Source: Sipunculus nudus (taxonomy: Eukaryota; Annelida; Sipuncula; Golfingiida; Sipunculidae). Taken from it: DNA of 64,000 bases. Position numbers and translations under genes: made by a program. Location of the stretch: positions 53,055,812 through 53,119,811 of the forward strand of contig CM049314.1 in assembly GCA_026874595.1 (NCBI GenBank), in the 5' to 3' direction. Below are positions 11,201-22,110 of this stretch, piece after piece. The number at the start of each line of letters is the position of its first letter. Positions within the stretch are counted from its first letter, which is position 1. A model generated the notes under the pieces. That model saw only the letters and a list, made by a program, of their open reading frames with translations. It made no database searches and was not told the origin of the DNA.

Positions 11201-11735
11201 TCCGTGCCTGTTACGATGTTTTTTTAAATAATTGAAGCCTGAGAATGATAATTCGTGATCACATACTGTGTCATCTAACCAAGTTTCGCTGAGGCATATA
11301 GTACGTCAATATGCGTTTTATGCAACATGTCTTTGATCTGTTCATTTTTGGGGAGTAGCCTACGTATATTCAAATGAAAAATAAGGATATTTGACTTGGA
11401 AATTGTAGTGTATATAAGTGTGTTTTGTGGTAACCTAGACTTTTGTGAGCTTAATACATTTATCTGGGAAACAGACTGCACGGGAGAAAGCTTAACTTCA
11501 CTGCTAGAGGATGAGACAAATTCGTGCTTGCTATTTTCTGTTGTGTCACTTTTTAGTCAAGTTTAGGGCTGGCTGTGACTTTAGGCCGAATCAGCATAAC
11601 TAGTTTATAAACATCGTCAGGAACAAGATTAACTGTCACATCAGTGCAAGTGGTTGACAATAATGATGAGTGCAACTGGCAGAATCTACGTTATTGACAT
11701 TAACCGTAGATACTGTGCCAAAATTCCAAAATAGT
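8250..11735 (-). mobile_element. decayed CR1-like non-LTR retrotransposon, ORF2 and 3' end
   Basis: Read on the minus strand, the endonuclease starts near 11380 with SNILIFHLNIRRLLPKNEQI. It continues with GAFYRPPSS and IGEINTD (about 11090-10960), matching the usual FYRPP and GDFN-type motifs. Reverse transcriptase follows: LIYKGKGPKEDSNYQPISAL (about 9970-9900), FFDLVKCFDTISND (about 9705-9660), GIPKGSVLGP (about 9530-9500) and the catalytic FADD (about 9440). The C-terminal part shows YFGLVLNENLTWSNH and LYVPKPRTNYLNLFYSEVLF, typical of ORF2 of CR1/Jockey-type elements. Frameshifts and stops interrupt every domain, so it cannot be active. The 3' end holds two 58-bp repeats (8418-8537) and finishes in a TTATTA microsatellite tail (about 8255-8275), as in CR1/L2-type elements. 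ORF1 lies beyond an insertion, at 15541-16852. Confidence 0.82.
8418..8537. repeat. tandem duplication in LINE 3' region
   Basis: Two near-identical units of about 59 bp, starting GCAGCAAGATGTGATATTAA and ending ATGCAACGTAATATA, lie head to tail. They are part of the 3' untranslated region of the retrotransposon. Confidence 0.85.
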
Positions 11736-11736
11736 C

Positions 11737-12010
11737 CAGCTGTTAAGAGAAGAATTGTGCAAAAAATGAAAGAAGCATGAAACTTGGCATAACAGTTGTC
11801 CATACCATACTCATTATTTTCAGATATAGGGCCAAGCGGGATTCACTCTATCTTGGTCAAAATCCAAGATGGCGGCCAAGATGGCCGCCGGATTATAAAA
11901 TATCAATATATCCGGTTGTATTTGTCCTAGAAAGCATTGCAAGTGAACTATTTCTATGTTTTCGGGGTCATGAAATTAATTTATAAGGGTTTCAAGTATG
12001 TATTATGGCT
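11737..12010 (+). mobile_element. left end of inverted-repeat insertion (unit 1)
   Basis: The block begins CCAGCTGTTAAG, then AATTGTGCAAAAAATGAAAG. It contains the paired motif AAGATGGCGGCC-AAGATGGCCGCC (11866-11889) and ends in GAAATTAATTTATAAGGGTT. The same unit occurs twice in the opposite orientation at 14870-15540. It therefore forms the left arm of a roughly 3.8-kb insertion that separates ORF1 from ORF2 of the LINE. It is open in one frame (MKLGITVVHT...), as are the other units, but no known domain is recognised. Confidence 0.6.
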
Positions 12011-14584
12011 CTATGGCTGAATTCTGGTTTGTTGATTTTGAAATTATGCTAAATTTGCCTTTGTCTAGCACATCGAACAGCAAACATTATTTGCTGAGTT
12101 CTGCTGAGCAGTTGCATACTTTGTGGTTGTTCTCAAATGAAAGTGTTATTTCCTGAGCTAGATTTGTGTGTTTTGTCATGCATTTTCATGATTGAATTGT
12201 GGAACAGTTTCTATTGCAATTTTAATGTCCCTTTATTTGCATGCTGATAAATGTAATTGCTTTGAAGAGGTGATGGCGCAAGAAACTTCTGTGTCAAAAT
12301 CTAAAATAAAATTAAGAACTTGATATGTCCATAAACAATAATCATTAGGATATTTGAAACCAACATACATGTAATTAGATTCTGCGATCAACGTAACTTT
12401 CATGCAAATTTTTTTAGTGAAATTGGGAAATATCACATGCATTAATAAAACTGTGCTGACATTTGAAATATATATTATTTTTTATTTTTTTAAGCCCTAT
12501 ATCTGTTTCAATGTAATGATGTGGACAGTCAAGGGGTGAGACGCTCGTCTATCTCAAAAACCCCTGATTTGATCAACATCATTCCTATCAGAGTGAGTTG
12601 TGGTCCTTCCAAGGGCGGTTGTTTTCTCCGTGTTCTCCGATTTCCACCAACCCTATATACTACCGAACGCAACAATTCGAGCCATGGAGAGGGGCTTGTT
12701 ATAGTTGTTATAACTAATTGTACATTCCATATAAAATATATATACAAATAAAATAAACATTCCATATAAAATAACGTTTAGCTTGCTTATAATGCGTGCG
12801 TGGCAGAATAAAGACATATATAAGAAGCTCACACCTGTCAGATTCTATATGCCTACTGCGTACGTATTGAAATTTTGCTAGAAGTGTCTTATTCATTAGC
12901 ACTTACAATGTTTAAATCCTGTAAAATTTGTTTTTTTTTATACTGCATATTCAAATGAAAGTGTCATTTGCTGAGCTTTGTTTTATTATATTAATTTTTC
13001 TGATTTCTTCTGTTTTATTTCTCTAGAGGCGATGGATGAAAGAAATATAGCTATTATGTCCGGTATCAAATTTGGTAAATTTGACGATCAACTTCACATT
13101 CATGTAAACCTTTGTTAATGAAGTTTGGAAATATCAGATTGTAGTGCTGAAATTTAAAATACATGTACTGGTTACATGTATTTGAACACCATGCATGTTT
13201 CCACGGAAAATCGTATCCATAAATTATTTAGACTACATGCATTTATAACAGGATACGCACATATGTAGAAGCTCACACCTGTTTGCTGTATAGATTCTTT
13301 GCTTCTTTTGCCATAAGGTGATGGCTTTCACACTGTATGCTGGCATGAAGACAGAATCAGCACAAATTTAGAGGAGCATAACATGTTGCTGTTTACTTCC
13401 TTTGTGCTATGGTGATGAATGCATGATATAATCAACATACATGTAGATACCTTTGCAGATTGCTAATATTGTAATGTTATGATGATGCTCGTACAAAATA
13501 ATTAACATGTATAAGTAAATTATCACTACGTTTTCCCGTTGTTGCTATTTTCGTGATAAAAAACTTTTTCGAATTTAACGACTTGGTATTCACTTTGCAT
13601 GATGTGTCGGTATCAACAAAATGCTAACGGTATGGATACTTGTCGATTTATGTAGTTCATACATGTATTATCAGAATATTCACCACATGTATCAAACTTC
13701 AGGGGTCAGTGCTGTCAGTGTTCAAGCCAGCTGACCGTTGAAGTTTCAGGGATGTATGATGAGGGAATGAAAGAGCAAGATAGAATTTCGAATTCACAAC
13801 ACAAGGTTGAAAAATATAATAAACCCTTAGGTTCCAGACATACATTTTGTCTTCATCACCTAGATTGTATCAAAATTCAGTACAAAGTTTGATTTGAGTT
13901 TTCATTGACTTGATTGGTGAATGTAACGGTTCTGTGCTTGAAGCTGCTGTGCTATGGCGGTCAATTAATTTTTTACTTTCTGTCAGCTTTATGGCCAAAT
14001 GCAGAATGTTTGGGAAACTTTATTTCATATCACATGCTTCATCAAGTGAACATACATCAATGAGAATAGACTAATTCTGAATATTATTCCTGAATATTAT
14101 TACTGCTGAACAGAAAAGTTCATTACATAACATTTTGTAATATTGACATCATCCTTTTTCACTTATGCCTGAATATTTTCTTTTAGATCTAACAGGACAA
14201 CAGTGTTTTCTTCTGGTAAATCACAAACAATTCCAATTTACTAACCATAGGTTGTGTTTATCTTAGGTGCAAGGCTCAGTGCGATCTACAATTTTGCATC
14301 ATGTGCACAAGGGGTAAATTTTTTTTTTTTTTTTTTTCAAATAAATGTAGTAAATATTTTTTTGTAATTATATTTATAAATACATGTAAGTAATATAAAA
14401 TGTGTGCATTATGTAAGCAAATGAAGTATTTTAAGCAGTAACGGTAAATGCAAATGCAATGTCAGCTAATTGGTAAGGATAATCTTACCATATCACCAAA
14501 GTAGCAGGTAAATTACAAACTGCACAAGTATCTGCAAATTTGCTGATTCCGCATGCACAATCACCACATTACAAATATAGCACA
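12011..14584. other. interior of the insertion; no gene recognised
   Basis: AT-rich sequence with no transposase, no splice-supported exon and no match to the other repeats in the window. A GC-richer island at 12520-12710 is open on both strands but shows no domain. ACATGTA words are frequent. A poly-T run lies at about 14318-14338. Confidence 0.4.
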
Positions 14585-14780
14585 TCAAGGGGTAGGACGT
14601 CGCCTAGTGGTTACAACTTTGGACATCGGAGTTGTAGGTCCCCACTTCGAACCCCGTTCAGTAGTGATGGTTAGAATCAAAAGTCAAGGAGAACCACTAC
14701 AACCCACTCCCATAGCAACACCTATTATAGAACCTTCGTCGCCAGTGGAGAGAGCCGAGCGTTTTTTACATTGAGAGGGA
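14585..14780 (+). mobile_element. tRNA-derived SINE
   Basis: The 5' part has a pol III A-box-like TCGCCTAGTGG (about 14600-14610) and, about 50 bases on, a B-box-like CACTTCGAACCCC (about 14643-14655). This is the spacing of a tRNA-related promoter. The body after it is unrelated to tRNA and ends near GAGAGGGACACAGTG. One B-box base differs from GGTTCGANNCC, so current transcription is doubtful. Confidence 0.55.
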
Positions 14781-14869
14781 CACAGTGATCAAACATTTGA
14801 AATAATCATATGTATTAAATTTCAGCGAAGGATTCAACAAATAAGTTTGGCCGTTCCATGTGCCTGAAA

Positions 14870-15193
14870 AAGGTAATTAAGCACAATTATAATACCAAAT
14901 AAAACCAGATTTCATACACAGAGTCATTATACTAATTTGAAACCCATATAAATGAATTTCTCGACCCCATAAACATAGAAAAAGTGCACTTGCAATACAT
15001 TCTAGGACAAATAACACCGAATATATTGTCATTTCATAATCCGGCGGCCATCTTGTCCGCCATCTTGGATATTGACCAAAATATTCTGAATTCCGCTTAG
15101 CCTCATATCTGAAAATACTGAGATTGGTCTTGACTACTATTATTCCAAGTTTCATTCTTCTTTTATCTTTTACACCATTCTTTTATATATGCA
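14870..15193 (-). mobile_element. inverted-repeat insertion, right end, inner unit
   Basis: This is a minus-strand copy of the 11737-12010 unit. It starts at GGTCAGCGGTTAAG (read on the minus strand from about 15203), includes AAGATGGCGG and AAGATGGCCGCC (about 15050-15070) and ends near the sequence for WYYNCA at 14877. It is in tandem with the outer unit at 15194-15540. Confidence 0.6.
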
Positions 15194-15540
15194 GCTTAAC
15201 CGCTGACCTAATGGGAATTTTACCGAACTCTTGTTATAAAAACAAAAAATGAGTACTTGGAGAGGTTTTGAACCCCAAAATTGAATTTCTTGGCCCAAAA
15301 AACCTAAAAATAGAGTACTTGCAATGCTTTCTAGCGATATTATAACTCGAGTTATTGATATTTTTTTATCCGGCGGCCATCTTGGCCGCCATCTTGGATT
15401 TTGGCCAAGATAATTTATTTTCAGCTTGGCCCTATATCTGAAATTCACCATTGAGCTCCAAAGAACAGTTTTGGAAACTTTCATGCTTCTTTCATTTTTT
15501 TGCACAATTCCTCCAAATATGGGGGGCTTAACCGCTGAAC
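15194..15540 (-). mobile_element. inverted-repeat insertion, right end, outer unit
   Basis: This is the second minus-strand unit, about 334 bp from the inner one. Its outer edge reads GTTCAGCGGTTAAG on the minus strand, matching GTCCAGCTGTTAAG at the left end of the insertion. It carries the same paired AAGATGGCGGCC motifs at about 15372-15396. The open frame across it joins the zinc-knuckle remnant of LINE ORF1, so a single long translation here is a fusion of two unrelated elements. Confidence 0.6.
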
Positions 15541-16852
15541 TAAAAGAATGAACTAAGATTATGTGGACTGTTTTTAGATTTATGTCCAGCCTGGTCACAG
15601 TTGTAACATATAATCGGGGCACCAAGCCAATATGAAGTTTCAAAATGTCTTTTCTCTCCACAAAACTTGCAGCAACGTCTATCTACAGGAGTTAAAGGTG
15701 CACGTTGATTCTAGTTTGTGATGACACGAAAGGCTGGTGGTCTGCGCTCCTGGTACCAAGCGAAGTTTGGTCGTCGCAAGAGTCGACGGCTTGACGAGGT
15801 ATCCATATGGGTTTAGATGAGTTGGCGGGGGTCGAGTGTCATGCGACTTTATTACATCAGAATAAGATGGCGTGAACCTCGGGGCTACAGTACGTTGCTG
15901 ATAACGTGTAAGGGAGTGCAGATCAAGATTCTGTAATAGTCGTTCTGTTCCACGTCGAGATAGATGGAGACCATCACAAAGACGAGCGAATCATCAACTG
16001 ACCGTTCTTTGAGAAGAAAAAATCATTATCTACATTATCTGTCTTTAAAGGAATTCGCTTTCATTTGTATCAGCCTGTCCAGGGTTTTTTGTAGGCCAGC
16101 ACCGCTTTTAGAGTTTATGCTCTTTGAGGGTGTAGTAGCCACCACGTCCCTCAAGAGGAAATCGCCCATCAAGAGATGTCGAGTTGCTGGAGTGCTGGTG
16201 GTTTCACTCAGGTCAGGAAAGTTGGTATGTGCAGCCTCAGCTGGAGGTGTTATGTGGCCGATGGTAACTTGAGACTTTAGTGCTTTTATTTCATCAGCCC
16301 CTGCCTGTTAGTCTAGAGTTTTAATCCTTAACTTCTCAACCAAACCCATGTTTGTCTTACTGAGAATTTGGATTGATTTGCTCATCTCAGTAGCTGTGTT
16401 GGATTGTTCAATGAGCAGGTCCTCAATTTTTGTAATGCGAGCGTATAACCGTGTGACAGTGTTTGGAAGTTCTCGACCGGAAATACAGTTTCATACGGTA
16501 GGTATATCCAGTAGTTTGTAAGGCCCAAGCAATGTTCGTGGAACCACGACATGCAAAGACAACAGCGAAGCATATTTTCTTTATCAGAGCCGCTCAGTGT
16601 ACAGTCAGGGGTACACCAGGCATTTTCGATGTTGATGGTGGGGTTGACATTGGGAATTTCTGTGAAACACTTTTCTAGTTAGACTACCATGTCGCTCGGT
16701 TGAGAAGATATTTGCGATGTATGATTAAGAATGGTGTCGTCAGTACACTCCAATTGACTTGAAAATTCTGCAGGTGAGAGATCACGGAGGGTACATTGAT
16801 CAAGGTGGGGTAACGAAGATAGCAGTTTAGTGAACAGAGCGGCCTGAGACAT
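15541..16852 (-). pseudogene. ORF1 of the CR1-like retrotransposon: PHD finger, coiled coil, SGNH esterase, zinc knuckles (decayed)
   Basis: The ATG at 16852 opens MSQAALFTKLLSSLPHLDQC, with a stop about 60 codons on. A PHD-like finger follows (CTPDCTLS... MLRCCLCMSWFHEHCLGL, about 16620-16510) with the C-x2-C and W-F-H-x2-C pattern. A helical linker (SKSIQILSKTNMGLVEKL, about 16385-16330) precedes an SGNH/GDSL esterase-like remnant. GDFLLRD (about 16175-16150) is block I with the catalytic Ser replaced by Phe; DGLHLSRRG (about 15975-15945) is the block with the Asp-x-x-His pair. The C-terminus has zinc-knuckle-like CCKFCGEKRHFET and CYNCDQAGHKSKN (about 15660-15580). Esterase and PHD domains are established features of CR1-type ORF1 proteins, which bind RNA during retrotransposition. 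Frameshifts and stops make it non-functional. Confidence 0.75.
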
Positions 16853-17214
16853 TGATTGCTTACCCCTTATATTTTTTCATTTATCTTGAATTGTAATGTT
16901 GATCCCATTGCACAGAAACCAACATTCCTACCAAATTAACACTTCGAGTATATCTTGATGGTTTGCTTTCATATTGATGAATAGTTCCTCGTAAAATGCA
17001 TTTTTGGAAAAGGATGTGAACGAGTTAACTGGGTGGTCTCTGCTTTCAGTGCAGTTTCAAGGTTAGATTTGTGTTTCTGTAGTCTGAATGACATTTTGCA
17101 ACTCTACAGTTCTACTCCCACGTTACGGTTGCCTTTCACTACATGATGACCCCCGCATGCTGAATTTTGAAGTGTTGGATTTTGCGGTGTCCGCATGCTG
17201 ATGCCGCATGTATT
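16853..17214. other. probable 5' leader of the LINE; nothing else recognised
   Basis: Unique-looking sequence upstream of ORF1 in the minus direction. It may be the 5' untranslated region of the retrotransposon. No gene is seen. Confidence 0.35.
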
Positions 17215-17425
17215 AATATTTATATTAGTTTAGTGCCCTTGTGAAGGAGCTGGAGTTGATCGAGCGTGAAAGACATCATGATTTGTTATATTTCCAGCTC
17301 TGTCCGCTGGTGACCCGGGTTCGATCCCCCGTGTAGCTGTGAGAGTAGGTTGAGTGGGATCAACATTTCTGTCTCCTGATAACAACATCATATAACATGT
17401 ACATACATCTGTTGTAGTTAATATA
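17215..17425 (+). mobile_element. tRNA-derived SINE
   Basis: A strong pol III B-box GGGTTCGATCCCCC lies at 17317-17330, with a degenerate A-box region (GAGTTGATCGAGCGTG) about 65 bases upstream. The tail has GTTGAGTGGGATCAAC, an inverted repeat (GTTGA...TCAAC), then CTCCTGATAACAACATCATA. Only one copy is in the window. Sequence from 17426 to about 17690 shows no gene. Confidence 0.6.
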
Positions 17426-17689
17426 CTAAAATACTGCTACATGTCCATACAATCAACAGAAAGTTTCTACTAATGTTTTAACTGCATTCATGCTCTCACA
17501 CGCAGGTTACGTATAACAGACATTTTAAGTACTGTTTAATTACAAGACGGAGATGAAATTACTCTTATTTACTCTCATGAACTAACATATTGTCATGAAA
17601 ACCGCAATGAATAGGTTAATCATGGACTTGTCTTTGTGAGATTTGATAAGGATCTAGTTTGTTGACAAAACAATATATGACAACTAACT

Positions 17690-18394
17690 AGACCCTTATT
17701 AAATGTTAACAACACAAGTCGGCCTTGGTATGGCATAGTTGACATGCAGTTGCAATTCTTGGTAACTCATCAAAATCATAAATGATCTCTCGGGCAAAAA
17801 CTGCGCACCAACCTCATCAAGAAACGTTTCTAGAAAAGCATCGATCTTATGCGCATGCGCAATCTCTAAAAATAACTTCAGCCTTCTACGGCTCTCGGCC
17901 AACCCCGACCGAAGGCGCCATTTGCTGACAAGAATATTAACTACATTGTATTTGGCCCAATAGTTGGAATTATTTTTTAATGAATAGTTAAACTCTCATA
18001 TCATTTGTGCAAGTGCTACTCCTGGGCATAGGTAACATGTAATTATTGAATAAAAGTTAACCCCTTTTTAAAAAAGCATGATAATTAACATGACTTATAG
18101 TGGACATATTTTTTCAAATACATCTGCTGCAATGAAGAAAAAATTATTAGGCCAAGTCAAAACCTGTGTGACAAAAGCACTCCTTACCAAATGTAAATAA
18201 TATAAATGACATATTAAGCCCTCTTCCCTCTCCATGAATTTTATCAAAATCTTTACATAACTTGAGTTAAACGCCATCATCCTCATAAATCAGCTTACAA
18301 TACCACACAAAACCAACATTTTTCTCCCCTTCTTCCAAATCATTTTTATGATCATAAATAACAGCTGAGCGCCGTGACCCATTGGTCCCTTGTT
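17690..18394 (-). mobile_element. family A element, inverted partial copy
   Basis: Read on the minus strand, it begins ACAAGGGACCAATGGGTCAC, then GGCGCTCAGCTGTT (18393-18360). It continues with the same body as the partial copy at the right edge of the window (63340-64000), including ATTTTGATAAAAT and TTTTGACTTGGCCTAATAA. It is the only family A 5' end in reverse orientation. The 17699-17902 stretch holds an open frame (MAESRRRLKLFLEIAHAHKI...) with no recognised domain. Confidence 0.55.
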
Positions 18395-19220
18395 ATTGAT
18401 ACCCGTTAAGTCATGATTTTTTTATAATTATTCTATTCTTAACATTATAGTCGTCATAGTAGCATGTACATGCTAGTGTTTTCAAGATTTTCTGTCTAGC
18501 TCTAAATATATATAAAGCTAGTGGGAAACAAATACAATATAAAAATGATTATATTCCAGTTAGCACTATCTTAAATGAAATATTTGCAGAATGCGTCCAT
18601 TTGGGATTTGATCTGCTTCTTGACAATAAGAGAGAAATAAAAAAGTTATATCACTGCAATGGAAGGTGTTAACAACTTAATATTGTTTAAGAAACTGCTG
18701 TCAAATTTTCAATTCATGACAACACAGAGAACAAACTGACATTTATTGCAAAACAGAATGTAGCCGTGTCATAGTCGCCAGCGCCCCCTGGTGGCCACAG
18801 TCGTATAACACATTATAGGGTTCTTATGTGGTCCATGCATGATAAAATGAAGTTTTAAGTCTGTGCATTCAGACATCTCAGAGAAGAGTGATAGACAAAC
18901 TCACAAACCCACAGATAGCACGATCAGACTGTACAGTGCAAACAACAGGTTACAAATCCAGTGAAATCAGTCCTATGTAGTAAATTATCTACATTTTTGA
19001 TTCATTACACGTTAACACTTTGCAAAACTAAATTTTCATTTGCAATCAACAACAAAAAAATGATATTATGGACATCTTTATTTAAACAATGAAGGTAATG
19101 TATATCTTAAATAACAAGGTTTTGTGTCAAATTTGGGATTTGGCATATAACTTGAACAGGAGTATTGTTTATGGTCTTGAAGGGTAACCTTTTACTGTTG
19201 CAATAAAACTAATGTCCCCA
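18395..19220. other. non-repeat spacer holding a CTCF-like site
   Basis: No gene or known repeat is seen. Its main feature is the CTCF-like motif at 18778-18797. Confidence 0.4.
18778..18797 (-). promoter_or_regulatory. near-consensus CTCF binding site
   Basis: The plus strand reads CCAGCGCCCCCTGGTGGCCA. Its complement contains TGGCCACCAGGGGGCGCTGG, matching the core CTCF consensus CCACCAGGGGGCGC at every position. CTCF is conserved in bilaterians, where it shapes chromatin loops and insulators. The site is in non-repeat DNA between repeat blocks. Binding is not shown by sequence alone. Confidence 0.6.
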
Positions 19221-19224
19221 TTGA

Positions 19225-19965
19225 AAAGGTGCAAGGACGTGTGTGTATGTGTGTGTGTGGGAGGGGGGGGGGATATGGTGGGAGTTGCAACACCTCTGTA
19301 TATACGTACAGGATAAGAAATTTAATGCAACAGTGCTTACAAAGGAAAAATATATATTCATTTATTATTATTAACTATTTACAAAAGAGGCAGAGATGGA
19401 AGAACAAAGCCACTTTATTTCCCATTCTACCTAGGCTGGAAAATAATGAACTAATGTTTGCATTTGATTCTCATTTTTTATTATATAAAAAAATTTTAGA
19501 TGTAACATTGTTATACATTTGCACTACAACATTTATATATCTGAATACATAAGTTGATTCACATTTCTATATTGCAACAAAATTCATCCCTAAATTGTTC
19601 AGATATCTTACATTATATACACAAGTGCAGTTATTTTTTTAAACACAAAAAAATATATTTGATAAATTTGCAAAGCAATAAATATCTGAAAATAGCACTT
19701 GATTTAGAATAAATAATTCTAAATTGCACCTTTATTTATCCATAATTCAGCTTATATATTATCAAATAATGCATACTGATGGGTTTAATTATATTTTAAT
19801 TCTGTTAAATTATTTAACAAGGAAATTTATTAAAAAAAAAAATGTTACATTACCACAACATGGCAACTTCTGGATATGCATGAATTACTATTTCCAGAAA
19901 TGTTTTGTACATTGGAGTGGATACAGCTTTACAATTAAGGTAATATAATTCAAACAATAACAACA
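19225..19965 (+). repeat. family A body modules with GT and poly-G tract
   Basis: A GTGTGTATG...GTGTGTGTGG stretch and a G-run (19260-19271) precede GATATGGTGGGAGTTGCAAC and ACGTACAGGATAAGAAATTT. The copies at 6000-6100 and 60210-60330 have the same order. Later parts match 33600-33950 and 61500-61880 (CAAAGCAATAAATATCTGAA; GATGGGTTTAATTATATTTT; TTACCACAACATGGCA). Open frames are repeat translation. Confidence 0.5.
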
Positions 19966-20594
19966 AGAATGGCTTGTTTTCGCCTTTGAAAAAACCGATG
20001 TCTCCTCCATTGCGTATAGGTTGTATCAATAAAGACATGCTGAGAAATGTGAAGCTGCCAGCAGTTCCGATGTTATGGGGTCCCTATAAATTTTTACATT
20101 TCGGCAGATTTGACCCTGAAGATGAAGGCCAAGGTCACCAGTTTTGGAACTCGTCCGGGCTTTTGGTAGGAACAATAAGTGTTTAAAATTTTGTAGGAAT
20201 ATATGCAGCCCTTCAAAAGTTCTCACATTCACAAAACATAACTATAATTCGGCTGATTTGATCTTGAAGGTTCTGGTCAAGATCACCGGTTTTCGAACTT
20301 AGTAAAAAACCTGGTAGGAACAATTTGTGTACCAAATTTTAGGACCAAAGGTGAAGCGGTTCAAAACGTATGAGGTTCCCAAAAATTTTACAATTCGGCA
20401 GGTTTGACCTTGAAGATGAAGGTCAAGGTCACCGGTTTTGGAACTCGTCCGAGATGGTGGTAAGAACCATCAGTGTACTGAATTTGGAGGAAAATATGCA
20501 GCCCTACAAAAGTTAAAGCGTAACAAGATATCCTGCAGACGAGTGACGGCACTGAAAACAAAATGTCTCCCCTGGAGAGGGGAAGAGACATTAT
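19966..20594 (+). mobile_element. family C hairpin-ended element (ATGTCTCC type)
   Basis: The 5' part is GGCTTGTTTTCGCCTTTGAA, then CCGATGTCTCCTCC (19998-20011). The 3' end is GAGTGACGGCACTGAAAACA, then a hairpin with arms ATGTCTCCCC (20562-20571) and GGGGAAGAGACAT (20579-20591). The 5' ATGTCTCC is complementary to the 3' arm. Two internal units of about 200 bp repeat the phrase CGGCAGRTTTGACC...GGTCAAGGTCACCGGTTTTG. It has the same layout as families A and B but a different sequence. No protein is encoded. Confidence 0.5.
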
Positions 20595-20599
20595 TATTG

Positions 20600-21110
20600 C
20601 AATACACCGGGGGGGGGGGGGATGAGATGAGAATTACTGTTCACCTGTTACAGCAGGGGTGCTCTCCCAGTGGTACATTACAAATCAGGTATAAGCAGGC
20701 ACAACTACATTGAGAAGAAGTTGGCTGCCTGGATAGAGCCTCAGAAAATAAAATCAATAACTAGCCTTATTTTTTAGCTTTTATTTTCAAATTTCAGAAT
20801 ATTAAGGATTTTATCCTTATGTGTACATGTTGTGAATATAAAATCAAATATGCTTATAGGAAAAAAAAATTGCCATAGTCAACGTTGGGGAAAATCAAAG
20901 GTACCAGTATTGATTTTATATTTGTGCTATAATAACTTAAGAAAAATACAAGATTCTGATCTAATTTCAGGTATACAATTACATTTTGATTAAATAAGGT
21001 TATATCCTTGGAAAATATTCTCTTGCTTTACCAATTACTGTGTTGAGTAAATATATTTCATGAATTTTTCAAAGCGCATAATGTGTAAGGCCCTAACTTT
21101 GATAAACTAA
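20600..21110 (+). repeat. family A body module
   Basis: A G-run (20610-20621) is followed by GATGAGATGAGAATTACTGT and TCACCTGTTACAGCAGGGGT, as at 34020 and 61936. It then has the module AATTGCCATAGTCAACGTTG (variant of CGTGCCATGGTCAAAG) and GGTATACAATTACATTTTGA. It stops after GGCCCTAACTTT, without the 3' hairpin. Confidence 0.5.
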
Positions 21111-21229
21111 AATACGGGTATCCGCCAAAATCAGGGTAGGACGGGTTAAGTGAGGCATGGATTGATAGGCAAGAGGAAATAGAATTACATGTGTTACATA
21201 TTAGAATGGATGTCTGCCATGTAAACATG

Positions 21230-22110
21230 ATTGTAGGTGGCGCCACCTGCTATTTGAACGAGAATCGATCCAAGATGTATACACATGCAAAATTTCAGGT
21301 TGAAACGTCAAACCACTGCAGAGATATGAGTGATTTTATCCCACATCAGACAAACAGATGGACGCTGTGCAAAAATGGCTGCAGGTGGCGCCACCATCTT
21401 TGTGTATATTATAAAGCTATCCAAGGGCTACATTTGTGTAATTTTTTTTTCCTGATTGGTCAAACGAGTCCGGAGATATAAGCATTCATGTCTGCAGCGT
21501 GAACGTGAATGAAGCTGGCGCCACCTGCCATAAAATCAAGAAAGCTATCAAGGATGTATACGCATGCCGAATTACAGGTAATTTGGTCAAACCACTGCAG
21601 AGATACGAGTGATTTTAACCCAAGGCAGACAAACAGATGGACGCTGTGCAAAAATGGCTGCAGGTGGCGCCACCACTTTTGTGTATGTTATAAAGCTAAC
21701 CAAGGGCTACATTTGTGTCATTTTTTTTTCCTGATTGGTTGAACGATTCCGGAGATATAACCATGGATGTCTACAGCGTGAACGTGAATGTAGTTGGCGC
21801 CACCTGTCATAAAATCAAGAAAGCTATGTGGGATGTATACGCATGCCGAATTTCAAGTAATTTGGTCAAACCACTGCAGAGATATGAGTGATTTTATCCC
21901 AAGGAAGACAAACAGATGGGCGCTGTGCGAAAATGGATGCAGGTGGCGCCACCATTTTTGTGTATGTTATAAAGCTAACTTAAGGGCTACATTTGTGTAA
22001 ACATTTTTTTCCTGATTGGTCGAACGGTTCCCGAGATATAAGCTTGGATGTCTGCAGCGTGAACGTGAATATAGGTGGCGCCACCTGCCATAAAATCAAG
22101 AAAGCTATGT
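21230..22110 (+). repeat. about 280-bp tandem array, 3 units, two GGTGGCGCCACC palindromes per unit
   Basis: Perfect palindromes sit at 21236, 21384, 21663, 21942 and 22074, with one-base variants at about 21515 and 21795. Spacings alternate about 148 and 131 bp, so each unit of about 279 bp holds two. Shared phrases are TCAAACCACTGCAGAGATA, AACAGATGGACGCTGTGC and CTGCAGCGTGAACGTGAAT. The same alternating spacing occurs in the family B interior at 3783-4390, so this is a related array. Plus-strand frames through it give cysteine- and histidine-rich peptides that look like zinc-binding sequence but simply follow the repeat. Confidence 0.75.

Noticed and set aside
14553..14774. Plus-strand 73-codon frame
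   Set aside because: It overlaps the tRNA-like promoter and body of a SINE.
15170..15661. A single 163-codon minus-strand protein
   Set aside because: It fuses the LINE ORF1 zinc-knuckle region with the outer unit of the inserted element.
21191..22000. Cys/His-rich plus-strand frames resembling zinc-binding proteins
   Set aside because: Each follows one unit of the 280-bp palindromic array; peptide similarity mirrors the DNA repeat.
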